A stretch of 64,000 nt of DNA from Silene latifolia. Its lineage: Eukaryota; Streptophyta; Magnoliopsida; Caryophyllales; Caryophyllaceae. This document shows positions 12,066 to 23,898 of the stretch, one piece after another (positions within the stretch are counted from its first letter, which is position 1; every line of letters begins with the position of its first letter). The notes beneath the pieces are model-generated. The model ran no database searches, was not told where the DNA came from, and saw only the letters and a program-made list of their open reading frames with translations. The position numbers and the translations under genes were made by a program. The stretch lies in the NCBI RefSeq assembly GCF_048544455.1, contig NC_133529.1, positions 54,245,401 to 54,309,400 on the forward strand, in the 5' to 3' direction.

Positions 12066-12616
12066 TGTTTGGTTTGGTTGTGGTTGCATTGAGTTTGTTT
12101 GTCCTAAGTTTCTACATGGCGTCTAACATGGGTTGTTGTCATATGTCATCTCATGTAGTTTAATTTTGTAGTTATTGATTAGGTGCTTGTCCTAATATGT
12201 CTTGGTTTAATGGTAAGTTGGTGTTGAGTCTTCATGAGTATAGATGGTCTCACATGTTTACTAATTGTGCATTTCAAATGTTAATGATTGTTGATTATAT
12301 TCAATTGTTGTAAACATGACTGAGAGAGCATCTAGTTACTCCCGACTGATTGTCGACCCTCATTCTCAGGTTGTTCAGATGATTGCTGTTTTGGATGATA
12401 TCTTGCTGGGGAAGTACTGTGCGGCTGGAGGAATAATAAATTAGGAGTTCGTTTTCATGTTTTGAGAACCTTTGAATAATGTATTAGTTGGTTTTGATTT
12501 TAGTAGCGAACCGGATTGGTCAGGTGTTTCCGCCACCTTGACCCTTTTATCATTGTTATACTCTGATATATCTTTTATATACGTTTTTCCTTTGTTTTAT
12601 AATCCGGGTTGTTACA

Positions 12617-13072
12617 ATACCCATTAAGTCAGATGGTAGAACCCGAATCTAATTCCAACTTCAAACGAACTAAATCTCAAGATTATATTAAAAGAAAAAG
12701 AAAAAAAGTAATTACCTTTAGTCAAATAACGTTGTTAACCGAATAAACTGATGAAAAGACACACGGGAATGTTGGTGATGATTGAAAATGCAGGACCTCG
12801 CCTCCTTTTCTTTCTTTGCGTGATGATAGAGTTGTAAGGGTTTTTGGGTTTTTGATGAAGGTAAGGTACGCTTCTTTTATGGGATGGGTTTTGTGACTTT
12901 ATTAGGTATAGAATAAGTTGGGTCAAAGTCTCTAGCTTTATAACTTGAAACACATAAGTTATTAATAAGATGTAATTAGTAGGTAATAATTATTAATCAT
13001 ACCATTAGTTTAGTTAGTATTATTACTAATTATTCAATTTCCTAATTATCAATTATCGACCGAATTACTCCA
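12617..13072. other. Unassigned spacer between E and LINE-1
   Basis: About 450 bp with no recognised repeat or coding signature. The small minus-strand frame at 12735-12953 has no familiar domain. This could be old host intergenic DNA or LINE-1 flank. Confidence 0.4.
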
Positions 13073-14028
13073 TTGAGTTACATTTATGACGAGTATTATA
13101 TGTATACGAGGAAGACTGCCTCACCCAGATCTCTTATTAAAATTGATCTTAGGAAAGCCTATGATACTATTGAATGGCCTTTCTTATATAATATGATGCT
13201 TGCTCTCAAATTCCCTAAACCTTTCATTGACAGAATCATGACTTGTGTTACCACCACAGCTTTTTCCCTCTCACTTAATGGTAATACCTTTGGTTTTTTC
13301 AAGGGCAAAAGAGGACTCGGGCAAGGAGACCCTGTTTCTCCTCTCATATTCACCATGTATGGAATACCTGTCAAGGATACTTAATGTTATCAGTTCTCAG
13401 GAAAACTTCAGATTCCACCCTCTTTGTTGCATACCAAGTTAAATAATCTCCTTTTTGCTGATAACCTACTCTTGTCCTCTAAGGGTAATGCTCCTTCAAT
13501 TATGTGGATGGTGAAAGCTTTATCCACTTTCTCCAATGCTAGTGGTCTGTGTTTAAATAGAGATAAGTCAGATATGTATTTTAATAGAGTGGCAGGGCAG
13601 GTGATGTCTAATATCATTCAAGTTTCTGGTTTTAGGATAGGGAGTTACCCTTCATATATCTGGTTATGCCTTTTTCATCAAAGAAAAACTCATCAAAAAT
13701 GAAGGTATGAAGCTTACTGATAGAATCATTGCTAGGATTAGATCTTGGGGAGTTAGGCAGCTTTCTTATGCTGCCAGGCTTGCTCTTGTCAATTCGGTTC
13801 TCACTTTCCTTCATTCATATTGGCCTAGTATGTTTCTCAACCCTAATGGTATCATGAACAAAATTGAAGCTATCTGTCTTGTGGAGTTGGAAAGACTCTT
13901 ATATGAGATCTCCAAATGTGAGTTGGGATAAATGCTGTAGTCCCAAAGATGAAGGTGGACTGGGTATCAAACCCTTAAAAATCTGTAACAAAGCTTTGTT
14001 GGGAAAATACATATGGTGTCTTACTAAT
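13073..14028 (+). pseudogene. LINE-1: 5'-truncated, frameshifted L1-type reverse transcriptase
   Basis: Translated in three frames in turn, this gives an L1-clade RT: KIDLRKAYDTIEW near 13141, then GKRGLGQGDPVSPLIFTM, then LLFADNLLLSSKGN at about 13447, then WGVRQLSYAARLALVNSVL and SWDKCCSPKDEGGLGI. L1 RT makes cDNA directly at a nicked target. The catalytic box reads FADN rather than FADD, so the active Asp pair is broken, and frameshifts occur near 13375, 13640-13700 and 13880. The sequence stops at 14028, where the LTR of element B begins, so LINE-1 is the oldest layer of the central nest. It is similar to LINE-2 but in the opposite orientation. Confidence 0.88.
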
Positions 14029-14472
14029 TGTAACACCCCCTTCTTACCCGGCCAAGGTAATTGGGAGATGTTACCTTCTCGGTTTCCCGAGGCAGTGAAT
14101 CGGAGATACAATAAAGCAACATTTATTATAAATGACAGGTTTAGTGATTACAAACCATTAACTAATGAATAAAATACAACTCATTGTTACTATACTCATC
14201 TAACTAACTATACTCGTCCTGTGACTCGTCAAGCTCGTCCCGTCTCCCGCGTACTATCCAAACCATCTGTACCTAACCTACTCCCCATATGACCAAAAGA
14301 TATCATATGGATCGACACAGGCCACCCCAAAAGAGGCAGGTGAAAAATACACAGACACAACAAACGTCAGTTGCAATAAACAAATAAAGTGCGACACGAC
14401 TCAAGTGTGTAAATATGCAACATGACTACTAATATGAATAAACCACTATCAACAACCACCAACACGGTATCA

Positions 14473-14612
14473 GGACACGTCCAGACATACCGACAACCAC
14501 ACTGGTACCGGGACAAGCCCAGACATACCGATAACCACACTGGTACCGGGACACGCCCAAACATACCGATAATCACAAATAGGTACCGAGACACGCCCTG
14601 ACGTACCGGGTC
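14473..14612 (-). repeat. 38-bp tandem repeat in B LTR, four copies
   Basis: Units beginning GGACACGTCCAGACATACCG recur at about 14473, 14511, 14549 and 14588 (period 38, 38, 39), with ACCACACTGGTACC between. Tandem repeats within the LTR are also present in E, with unrelated sequence. Confidence 0.85.
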
Positions 14613-15183
14613 CGGAAGCCAACAGGATCTCCTGCCATACGTCGTGTCTAAACCACACGAGTCCCTCCAAACTCAAGTCATTAATGTGCATATCCCTCTT
14701 GGAGTGGAAAGCTCCAAGAGGCAACCCAAGCGGAAGACGGTCTCCCAACCGCCTTCTGTCTCCTCAACAACCAAGTAACACCACAATTGATCTCCAACAC
14801 AACACAACAATGACCATACATGGGAAATGCAACGCAACACCAATTATATGACTCATCATGAACTTAACCCCAACATAATAAAAAGCCCTTGATTATTACC
14901 CACTAATTACCCTTATTATACATACTAGTTACTAATTAATTAACCCAAATAGAATCCCCCAAAAATTAGGGTTCATACTAGTAAGAAAATATGGGTGTTA
15001 CTTACAAAATGGAATGGTGGAAGAGCAATGGTGGGAGATCTCCTAAATCAATCTTGAATCCTCATGGAGAAGGTGTTTATGGAGGTTTTAGAGAGAAGGG
15101 AGAGGATTTGGAGTGAGAAAGGATAAGATAGAAACGAATTAAGATACGGTCTAAAATTGCGTTTTACGGGTACTATTCAGTGC

Positions 15184-15278
15184 CACTCGGTCGAGTGGAT
15201 AGTCCACTCGGTCGAGTGTCACTCTCTCGATCGAGTGCCGAGTCCACTCGGTCGAGTGAACCTCACTCGGTCGAGTGC
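15184..15278. promoter_or_regulatory. Palindrome cluster in B LTR (CACTCGGTCGAGTG type)
   Basis: Five copies of CACTCGGTCGAGTG or CTCGATCGAGTG occur in 95 bp, with two more at 15510-15532. Most are the GGTC variant of the CTCGATCGAG palindrome shared with A and D. I could not find a convincing TATA box next to this cluster. Function unknown. Confidence 0.7.
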
Positions 15279-15561
15279 GACGTATTTCTCAACAATGACC
15301 AGTTTTCCTAAAACAGTAATATCTCACTCGTTTCTTGGTCATTTTAGGCGTGTGACCTACCGTTGGAATCGTAAAAGAACAAGCTATCACCTCCATTTCG
15401 AATCACATCAATAGCATATCTATATTTTAAGTTATGATAGTTTTAATACGACCCTTCTATAAACGGACATTATAACAACTCCACTAAGTCTAGTATTGGT
15501 TATACTCGCCCACTCGGTCTACTCGGTCGAGTGAACGCCTTAGAAACTACGAGGTATTAAA

Positions 15562-17785
15562 ATCTTCCCTTCTTAAAAATAATTTCGTCCCTGAATTTCA
15601 CCTCACTCTCTCCTTTCCTCAAATCTCATGCATTCTCTCGCACCTCACATGTCTATCAACCGTATACGCTCTTCTAAACATCACACTCATCCCAAAGCTC
15701 TTCGCTCAGTTCTCACTACTTTCTCACATTCTGTACTTTCTCTTTCCTTAATTTCCGAATTGTTACATTCACTCCCCCTAAAAGAGAACTTCATCCCGAA
15801 GTATAACTATCCATCCTTATAATGTGCTCTCATACGTTCATTACCGAATCCCACAAATGACTATATTCTAGGTTCAACACTCTCTCTTACTCATTGCAAT
15901 TCTGTAATCAAATCTCATATCGTCTTAAGCCATTGGTATAAGCCCACTCTAAAAGCCTCTCCAGAAGTCTCTCTACGGGTACCCCTACGAGCCTCCCAAA
16001 CGTCAAGGTATAAGGTCCCGCCCACGGTTCGAAACTCTAATCCCATAACAACACCCAACTCGATTGGTTCTAAGTCTACGAATAAGTCTCGGGGTATAAC
16101 TCGATCATTACTATACGCATATAAATCACATCTAATCTCATACATACACCTGTATGCAAATCAATCACGAATATGCGGACTCCATGAAACAATTAAACAA
16201 TGCCAAATTACTCGTAATGTGACTTAACCATGAACAACACTTCCATTTCCACACACCTTGCCACGCATGAACCGCGTCAAATCCACCACATGATCACACA
16301 TGTGTTTCCATATCCGTTTCTATCCATCATCAACACTTCCGTTTATACGGAAAAACATAATCACAATTATGCAAACGACCACTTATGCAACACAAAATTT
16401 GCATTTTTTATCTTACTTTTACACAACAAAATAAAGTCACGTCGATTCATACATCACACAAGATTATCACATCATTTCTGTCATCAATCCAGTCATATCG
16501 AATCAACAATTTCCATTTACTTGCAAAATGCCACATCATAGAACCAAACGTAAACAATTCACGAAATATCACCCATGTGAAGTCAATCAAATTCATCCAA
16601 CACAAGTGAACTAATATAACCGCGAAATAAGGGTACATGCTCAATATTTGGTCAAATATCAACAAAACAAGGGTCAAAGCATTCCACTCGGTCGAGTGTA
16701 GGAGGCCACTCGATCGAGTGTGAGACCACTCGGTCGAGTGCATGGTGCACTCGGTCGAGTGTCACCTGGGGCAAAATGTTTTCATTCTCAACTCGATTCC
16801 AAACTTCCCTATTTCATCACATAAATGCTAACAGACTCCGATGGTGACTAACACACCATTAAATAACCGAATTTTAGCATAACTCTTGCCCTATTGCCAT
16901 CATCATTACACAACTAAGATAGACCATCCGAGACACACTACCGACACAAACATACTATTTCATAATTCTTTTCGCAATCGTTCTATTTTCTCCCTATACT
17001 CGGCGACGGTATCACTATACCGTCATCAACAACCACAATAGTCACGTCGGTAGCCACAACACTTATACTATCTCATAGACATGGCCCTAACCACCCATTA
17101 CTCGCAAGGAACAATAACAACATCATCACTCAAATGGACACTACCATAAGATCACGATGTATACCACAGACGCTTTGCTTGACGATTAGGAGGCAACTTT
17201 ACAACAACATCTATACTACCACTCATGAGGTCGGATTCCAATACAACCACTTTCACACTTCATACGTATACACTTAAATTAAACGGTTACACTCTATAAC
17301 ACGAATGATCAAATAACTCAACAATATGATTAAATCCTCAAACATTACATGCCACACTCTTACTCTCATGACCGCAAAACAAAACTCGGTAATACTAAAT
17401 CTACCATCATATATCCCAATTATCTACCAACCAAAGTTTCCAAGTCATGCTCAATAACAATATCCTTTAGCATGCAAGTCAAACCTCGTTCATTATCCAT
17501 AAGTCCAAACCCTTAACGAAGATCCAACCTAGATTACACTTCACTCACTAACCACAAATTACCTCACACAATCCTCTTACTCAATTCAAGACTTCTTACG
17601 CAAGCTAAGTCACCTTCTTGTATTCCCAATTTCCGACATAAATCACATATAAAATCACATCCAACTTCTCCCTTTTAATATACTAAACACACTCATAACT
17701 TTGGATCACCAAAATAATGGTTCCTTAATCGCGAAACAACACTACTTAGCATGAAAGATTGCTTCTTCAAAAGTCAATAGTCATG
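15562..17785 (-). other. B internal region, no gene seen
   Basis: The first ~20 bp are the complement of a polypurine tract (CTTCCCTTCTTAAAAATAA); TTTCGTCCCTGAA follows, matching the Tekay-type junction at D. The rest is C-rich on the plus strand and shows no gag, pol or ORF1-like motif. It contains a four-copy palindrome cluster at 16684-16762. The region is interrupted at 17785 by element A and resumes at 61676. B is therefore probably a non-autonomous or eroded element. Confidence 0.65.
16684..16762. promoter_or_regulatory. Internal palindrome cluster of B
   Basis: Four copies (CACTCGGTCGAGTG, CACTCGATCGAGTG, CACTCGGTCGAGTG, CACTCGGTCGAGTG) with 5-8 bp spacers, about 1.1 kb from the polypurine tract. 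Element D has a comparable internal cluster about 1.4 kb from its own tract. Confidence 0.75.
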
Positions 17786-17790
17786 TTACG

Positions 17791-18178
17791 TGATGCGTGT
17801 ATTTTATATAAGGTTTTACCTCATTTTTACACGCATTTCTTGGTTATTTATGTCGCATCTAGCTACAAATGCCCCGAATATTCTACTTTGGTTTGTTTTT
17901 CTTTATTTGCAGGTACGAACCAGAAAGGAGCGAAATCAAGCCTCAACTTGTCATAGTTGCTTGCATTTTGGAGAATAAGGAATCGGAGCCCGGCATTTGT
18001 CGCTTAGAGATGCGTGAAGTGGCCTCGGAAGGTATCAAGGAGTCCACCCGTGCTTATATAGCTCGATCGACCATTTTTGCTACTCTTTATGGTCGATCGA
18101 ATGCTTTATCCATCAAGAACCGCTCGATCGAGCTCTACCTTTACTCGATCGAGATAGCTGCTCTTTGAAGTGTTCGAT
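17791..18178 (+). repeat. A 5' LTR, first part
   Basis: It starts TGATGCGTGTATTTTATATAAGG, matches 60270-60658 with scattered differences, and breaks at TCGAT where C inserted. It contains the first copies of the TCGATCGA array (18061-18160). Confidence 0.92.
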
Positions 18179-18534
18179 TGATGTGACCATTATTTGAGCG
18201 TATTTAGTCCCCGAATTATCCTTGTTCCCATGCTTTTTAGTGCATATTTAGGTCATTTATTGTCTTTAGTCCTTTGTTTTTCATATTCTTTGAGGTTTTG
18301 TTCCCTTGGTAGGAAAGGAGTGCAAACCTTGCATTTTCATGGCAAAATAGAGCTAAATTGATTGAATTCAATGACCAAACATCAAAGATAAGACAAGACT
18401 AGAAGGCCTTTGTACATATTATAGTAGATGGGCAATGATGAGGAAAGATCCTTGCATCTCCGACAAGATCCCCGAGGATTGTTGGAAGAAGAAGGAAGAA
18501 AAGAAGAAAAGAAGAAAAGAAGGAAATTGACCAA

Positions 18535-18661
18535 GAATCCGAGCGGCTTGACCCTCGGGACGCTCGTCCAAGAAGGCCAGAATCCGAGTGTCCGGCCAAG
18601 CAATCCGCTCGTCCAACAGCCAGATAATCCTCTCGTCCCGCTGCCTTGGACGCTCGGATTG
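18535..18661. promoter_or_regulatory. AATCCGAGCG / GACGCTCGTC motif cluster, C 5' LTR
   Basis: About seven short motifs occur: AATCCGAGCGGC, GGACGCTCGTCC, AATCCGAGTGTCC, AATCCGCTCGTCC, AATCCTCTCGTCC and GGACGCTCGGATT. Both orientations are present. The cluster lies about 165 bp upstream of the TATA box. The reduced counterpart in the 3' LTR is at 27829-27929. Confidence 0.75.
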
Positions 18662-18825
18662 TGTTACAGCAACTTCCGTTTTCTTCTTGCTTTATGAAGG
18701 ATGCGCATATTTTGGAAAGACCGGCAAAAAGGAGACCGGCATCTCTTTTGAGAGGAGCGATTCCTCAAGGACTTAATCGTCATTTAAGTCCTTAGTAAAC
18801 CCTAATTTGTGTAACTAATCCCCTC

Positions 18826-18833
18826 TATAAATA
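18826..18833 (+). promoter_or_regulatory. Putative TATA box of C 5' LTR
   Basis: CTCTATAAATACCCC is a textbook plant TATA context, 648 bp into the LTR. The 3' LTR has lost it in a deletion. Confidence 0.7.
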
Positions 18834-19926
18834 CCCCATTAGTCTAATTAGATAATCATGTTCTTCTTATCAATCTCCAGTATAGTTTATATCATTCTAA
18901 TCTTCTAAATCTTGTAATCAACTTTTAATCAAGTCTTAATACAAATCTCATTTCCTTAATCTCTCTTTTGTTCATCTTTTATTTTGGGTAATTGAAGATT
19001 ATTTGGGTTATTATTGCGAGATTGACAACCTACCAATCAATCATCAAGTACTTCTATTATTCTTTGCTTTATTATTGGAATTATTAGTAGGTATAATTCT
19101 CTTAATCCCTTTTTAATTATTGTTAATCATCTTCATTTATTCATCATGTCTTGCTTTGTTAATGTGATTGACAACCATGTTAACATGCTAAACTTGATAA
19201 TGAGTGAGTAGTTTTCTTAACTAGGGTTAATGGGTAATTAGGGGAAATCAACATGGGGAATGATTCATGCTTAATTTAATATATTTTCATAGTTTATTTT
19301 CTTGCTTGTTGTGATCTCAACTTATGCACATGTTATGTTTGATGAAATGCGAGCCTATGAATCCTTGCATTTTTTACCCATCACTTACCTTTTCAATGAG
19401 ACTTGTAAGACATAAACCAACTCGAGTCTCATTAGACCATGCATATAGTTGAGTAGAGAGGATTAAGTCAACTTGTAGGTGTTGTACAATCTAATCGATT
19501 CGGCTCCGGGACCCAAACCTTCCTAGGATTGTAAGATATAAACCAACTCGATCCATCACAACAATAATTGCTTGCTTATAATTTGAGAATATGTTTGTAT
19601 GATCAATTCCCATGAATCCCCAATGACCCCATGACACCCTAGTGCCTTTTATCAATTGTTTACATCTCTTTTTAATCATCTTGCTTGTTTACTTTTATTG
19701 CTATTTAGCTTAGTGATCTTCTACTTCAAACCCCAAATTGTGACACCCCTAGACACCGCTACTTACAATTGAAAATCTTACTTCAATACCCGTCCCTTGG
19801 GATCTGACCTTTACTTACCTCTTTACTAATAGTAGAGTTGTTTGTGGAGATATAAATATTGTTTTGGTCTCGGTGCTCCTAACGACAAGTAACCGAAATT
19901 AAGCTCCAAGTGAGTCCGACCAAAAA

Positions 19927-19944
19927 TGGCGCCGTTGTCGGGGA
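19927..19944 (+). other. C primer binding site (tRNA-Asp type)
   Basis: TGGCGCCGTTGTCGGGGA, four bases after the 5' LTR, resembles the tRNA-Asp-complementary site usual in Athila/Tat elements. Confidence 0.88.
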
Positions 19945-19999
19945 CGGTGTTAACTTGATTTAGATTTTCTTAGATTGTTATTTGTTGTGCCTTTATTTG

Positions 20000-20025
20000 C
20001 CTTGGGGAAGTAAAACTCCTCAAGG
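20000..20025 (+). other. C leader hairpin
   Basis: CCTTGGGGA and TCCTCAAGG can pair over nine positions with one G-U pair, 56 nt downstream of the primer site and before the gag ATG (20063). A similar but perfect hairpin is found in the leader of A. Confidence 0.5.
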
Positions 20026-20062
20026 TTTGTTCTAATTATTTACAAGTTGTTTGATATTTTGC

Positions 20063-21065
20063 ATGTCTAGAAGATCACCGGGTAACTTGTTACCCATTGA
20101 TCACAAAATTGAAAGAACTTTGACAAACAATAGAAGACTTGCTAGAGGTACTTTGAGAGGTATTTGTGAGGTTGTAGATATTCAACCAAACACTATTGAG
20201 TTCGTCAACCCTTTTGCAAGAGAAGGTGAGGAGAACCCAACACAAAATCCAACACAAAATCAACCCACAATGCCTAAATTTTCATCACATTCCGTACCAA
20301 CCGAGGAGAACCTACCCAATGGTACTCCCACACCACAACACTTAACCGGAAATTTTATTGCTAAATCCGCATTTATCCAATTAGTCGAAAGAAGCCAAAT
20401 TGGGGGGATGCCTAGTGAAGACCCTCATTCTCACATGGAGACTTTTTGTGACTATTGTGATGCGATTTCACAAACCGGTGTAACTCAAGACCAAATTCGA
20501 TGGGTCATATTCCCTTTTTCTCTAATTGGCACCGCAAAACAATGGTTGAAGAGCCTTGATAAGGCTACTCTCGGAATTGACTCTTGGAAGAAATTGGCTC
20601 TAGCTTTCTACAAAAAGTTCTACCCACCGGAAAAGACTAACATGCTAAGAGCTCAAATTACGGGTTTTAAGCAAAGAGATGAAGAATCTTTGTATGAAGC
20701 TTGGGAGCGGTTCAAGGGAATTTGTCGCCCATGTCCTCATCATGGACTTAGCGAGTGGTTCTTGGTTCAACAATTTTGGAATGGTCTTTATGAAGACTCA
20801 AGAAACATTCTCAACATGGGATCAAATGGTATGTTCACCGAAGTTGACGACAATCAAACTTTGAACAAGATTGAGAAAATGGCGGTCCATAATTCACAAT
20901 AATAGACCTCGCAAGGCTACTAGAGGAGGAAAGAATGAAGTGGACTCTATTACTCAATTGGGTGCTCAACTTAGTGCTCACATTGATACCATCAACTTGA
21001 AGTTCAAAAAATCTATGGCTAGACTTAAATAAGCCTCAAAATCACCAAAGCATCATGTTAATGCC
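20063..21065 (+). pseudogene. C gag, capsid part
   Basis: The start is the ATG at 20063 (MSRRSPGNLLPID). The middle matches the Retrotrans_gag domain: WVIFPFSLIGTAKQWL, then SWKKLALAFYKKFYPP, then YEAWERFKGICRPCPHHG and VQQFWNGL. This protein forms the particle that packages element RNA. The frame closes at 20900-20902 just after MAVHNSQ, where one missing base would explain the loss of frame; a TAA follows in the restored frame at about 21029. Downstream coding resumes in the segment 21066-22760. About 280 codons are readable. Confidence 0.85.
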
Positions 21066-22868
21066 ATGACGGCATCTTCATCAATCCCAAGTGGGATATG
21101 TGAGAATTGTGGAACTTTGGGACATGACCAAAGTGAATGTAGGGGAACAAATGAACAAGTAAATGCTTTTCAAGCATACAAGAGTGGTACCCCTTATTCT
21201 AATTATTACAATGAAAACACCAAATTCCACCCAAATCTCTCATACAAAAGCCAAAATGATCAAAACCCTCAACCAACATACACCCCACCTCCCATGAGAA
21301 ACCAAAATCAAAGACCCTTTTACAACCAAAACCAAGGTTACCAAAATCAAACTTCATACAATCAACAAAATGACCAAGGTTTTGATGTTCAAAAAGCGAT
21401 CCTCCAAATGCAAAAGAATCAACAAGAGTTTTTCACTCAAATGCAAAAGGATAGTCAATCAAAGGACATCACCATCAACAACATCCTAGCCCACACCAAA
21501 ATGTTGGAAACCCAATTGACTCAACTAGCATCTTCAAGTTCTCAAAGACAAAAGGGGCAATTACCACCTCAAAGTAATCCCCCAAGACATGAAATGGTTA
21601 GTGCCATTCACTTGAGGAGTGGTACGAGATATGAAGGACAGAAGAAGCAAGTTGAGGATGAAGTTGTGGAAGCTAGTGACAAAGAAGAAGAAGTGCAAAA
21701 CTCCAAGGATGGAGAACCAACAAAAGAAGAAGTTTCAAAGAAAAGTGAAGACAAGGCCAAGGAGAAGGAACCCATTGTGATTAGACTTCCTTTTCCAAGT
21801 CGTCAAGCTAAGCCCAAATTTGATGACCAACTTGGAAAATTTATGGAAATTGTGAAGAATTTGGAAGTCTCGATTCCTTTTACGGAATTAATCAATCACG
21901 TGCCGGCCTATGCGAAGTACATGAAGGACATCCTTACGAAAAAGAAGTCGATCCGGAAGCTTGAAACCATCGCCTTCACTAAGGTGAGTAGTGAAATCCT
22001 TCAAGGGAGTTCACCTCCGAAACTTAAAGATCCGGGAAGCTTCTCAATACCGTGTACCATTGGCGACACCACGATTAACAAGGCCTTATGTGATCTAGGG
22101 GCTAGTGTGAGTGTTATGCCGTATTCGGTGAGTAAAAGGTTAGGGATGGGAGAGCTTAAATGTACCAACATCACACTCCAAATGGCCGATAGATCGACGA
22201 AGACACCATTAGGGATATGGGAAGATGTTCCCGTAAGAGTTGGGAAATTTTTTATCCCGGTGGACTTTGTCATTGTTGACATAGAAGAAGACTCCAATAT
22301 TCCAATCATTCTAGGTAGATCTTTCTTGCACACCGCGGGTGCGGTGATAGATGTGAAGCATGGAGAGCTTACTCTAGAAGTGGGAGATGAGAGCATAACT
22401 TTCAACCTTGATAAGACCATGAGAGCTCCCCGTTTGCATGAACCATGCTTTATGGTTGATCACTATAGCCGGAAGGATGATAGGAAGAAGTCGGAATTCC
22501 AATGGAAAAAGAAAGTTGATGATGCTCCCTCAAAAGAGCAAGAGAATAGCAACAAAGAGAGCTTGAAAAGCTCACCCATGACAAGTGAAGAGGATGGCCT
22601 CATCGGCCAAATTAAGAAAGGAGGAGAGTTGTCTCTATCAACTCAAGAGATTTTTAATGATCAAGTAGACGAAGTTTGCGGTCTTTGGGATGATGAGTTT
22701 GAAGGGATTTTCAATCCCTATATTGGCAACGCTATCGATCAAGACCATCATGAAGGATAACAAGTGCAAAGATCTATTGAGGATCTTTATCGTAATAATG
22801 AACAAGCTTTCGACTTCTTCTTCAAGGTGTTGGGTAACATCAACAACACCTTGAACATGCCCCCATGA
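21066..22868 (+). CDS. C gag C-terminus and aspartic protease
   Basis: An open frame of 564 codons (to the stop at 22758-22760). Residues 12-25 are a CCHC knuckle, CENCGTLGHDQSEC (nucleic-acid binding). A Gln/Asn-rich linker (about 60-120) and a Lys/Glu-rich coiled region (about 195-245) follow. The retropepsin-like domain shows CDLGASVSVMP with the catalytic Asp, ITLQMADRSTKTPLG and PIILGRSFL. After the TAA the frame continues for 35 more codons to a TGA at 22866-22868, suggesting the natural end is there. The frame then ends: where Athila elements continue into RT, C has only a spacer. Its true start is in the broken gag upstream. Confidence 0.85.
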
Positions 22869-23898
22869 CATCTCACTAAGGATGAGAGTTTGGTGGAGTC
22901 CTCTCCAAACCACCATTTGTAAATATTTCTAACTCCCTAACTTGCATATTAATTCTTACATTGCATTTTTGTCATTTTTGGATTTTTGTACCTTGATTAA
23001 GATATTCATCATTTTTGAGAGAAGTGAGGGAGGGACTAATGATTTTATTGATGTGTAGTGCTTTAACTTAGTGTGGGGATAGCAATTACTTAGCTTATTC
23101 ATGCCTTTGTAGTGCCCTTACAATGTAGAACACGAGATTTGAAGAATGGAAATGAAACGGGTTATGCAGTGCACGGATGGACCTGAATCCGTGTTGTCCA
23201 AGAGGAATCCGAGCGGCTTAAAGGGTAATCCGCTCGTCTTGCAGGAATCCGAGCGTCTGAGGAGGAATCCGTTCGTCTTAATGAGCTGCAAAATCAAAAA
23301 TTTGGTCTGTAACAGAATCCGAGCGTCCCACCTGAGAAGACGCTCGTCTGACTCTGGACGCCCGTCTTAAGAAGAATCCGCTCGTCTTTTTGCTGCAACA
23401 CTTTAAGAAAAGTTCCTGTAACAGAATCTGCTCGTCTTTAAGGAAATATGCTCATCCCACATAGCAGAATCCGCTCGTCTTCACTGAAAGACGCTTGTCT
23501 TGTGGCGAGTTTTCTTGAAGCTTATTTATGCAGAATCCGAGCGTCCCGTGCCCCCAGCCGCTCGTCTTCCTCTGCTGTTTTGAAATTTTCGGGAATTTTA
23601 AACCCCCTTCCTCATTCATTTCATTCTTTCAAAATTCAAACACTACCCATAAACCCCAAAACTCTCATCCTCTCCATCACTAAAAACAAGATTTCCTCAA
23701 CCAAATCCAACAAAAACAAATCAAAACTTCCTCACAACAACAATTAATCACTCCTTTTACAAAATGAATTGATTCAAACACCAAAATCTTCAACTTTTGA
23801 ATCGATTTTTGAGATACAAAGCAACATCCTTTCATCTTGAATCGATTTGAGCATAGCTATAAATTGGAGATTTCAATCTTTCTTTGGTGTAATCAACA
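22869..23898 (+). other. C spacer with CCGAGCG/CGCTCG motif array
   Basis: No gene. From 23186 to about 23570 there are roughly 14 short words of the AATCCGAGCGTC / AATCCGCTCGTC / GACGCTCGTC type, often joined by TT or GG. The same motif family is in the LTR of C. The end (23600-23898) is an AC-rich untranslated stretch leading to the ORF1-like ATG. Confidence 0.7.

Larger units (their letters stand above)
8872..12616 (+). mobile_element. E: 3' part of a Tekay-type Ty3/gypsy element
   Basis: An internal remnant (8872-10024) runs into the block GAGGACGAAACTTC...TTAGGGGGTTGGAT and then an LTR starting TGTAACACCCCG. That junction is typical of Tekay/Del chromoviruses. The LTR ends GGGTTGTTACA at 12616, giving TGTAACA/TGTTACA terminal inverted repeats. 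The rest of the element lies left of Copia-1, outside the window. The lineage name rests on the junction and LTR start only. Confidence 0.75.
10025..12616 (+). repeat. E 3' LTR, 2.6 kb
   Basis: The LTR starts TGTAACACCC next to a polypurine tract and ends TTGTTACA. It contains a TATA-like TATATAAATA at about 10337, a stretch of degenerate GTTATAGCTGAAGTTAG-like repeats (about 11010-11400) and a clear tandem array (11645-12065). No paired LTR is visible for comparison. Confidence 0.8.
14029..15561 (-). repeat. B: 3' LTR of a minus-strand gypsy element
   Basis: Plus-strand ends are TGTAACACCCCC at 14029 and GGTATTAAA at 15561. On the minus strand this is an LTR beginning TTTAATACC next to a polypurine tract (AAGAAGGGAAGAT) and ending GGGTGTTACA, the same design as the LTRs of D. 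The first base pair of the LTR start seems mutated (TT for TG). It contains a 38-bp tandem repeat and palindrome clusters. Flanking CTAAT (14024-14028) would be one TSD copy; the other is beyond the window. Confidence 0.75.
18179..19922 (+). repeat. C 5' LTR
   Basis: 1744 bp. It holds a purine-rich GAAGAAGAAAA run (about 18483-18525), a cluster of CCGAGCG/CGCTCG motifs (18535-18661) and a TATA box. The 3' LTR lacks ~200 bp of this sequence and some repeat units. Open frames at 18382-18776 are within the LTR and not genes. Confidence 0.92.

Noticed and set aside
12735..12953. Possible host gene fragment in the E/LINE-1 gap
   Set aside because: 72 codons, no recognised domain or splice pattern; could be chance.
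15915..16145. Small minus-strand frame in B
   Set aside because: No domain, no conserved start context; surrounded by non-coding LTR-element sequence. Not enough to call a gene.
18382..18776. Several overlapping open frames on both strands, repeated at 27693-28181
   Set aside because: They are in the LTRs of C; both copies differ by indels that change the proteins, and no domain is seen.
20051..20062. Upstream start for C gag at TTG
   Set aside because: The ATG at 20063 gives a normal gag start; a plant gene starting at TTG is unlikely.
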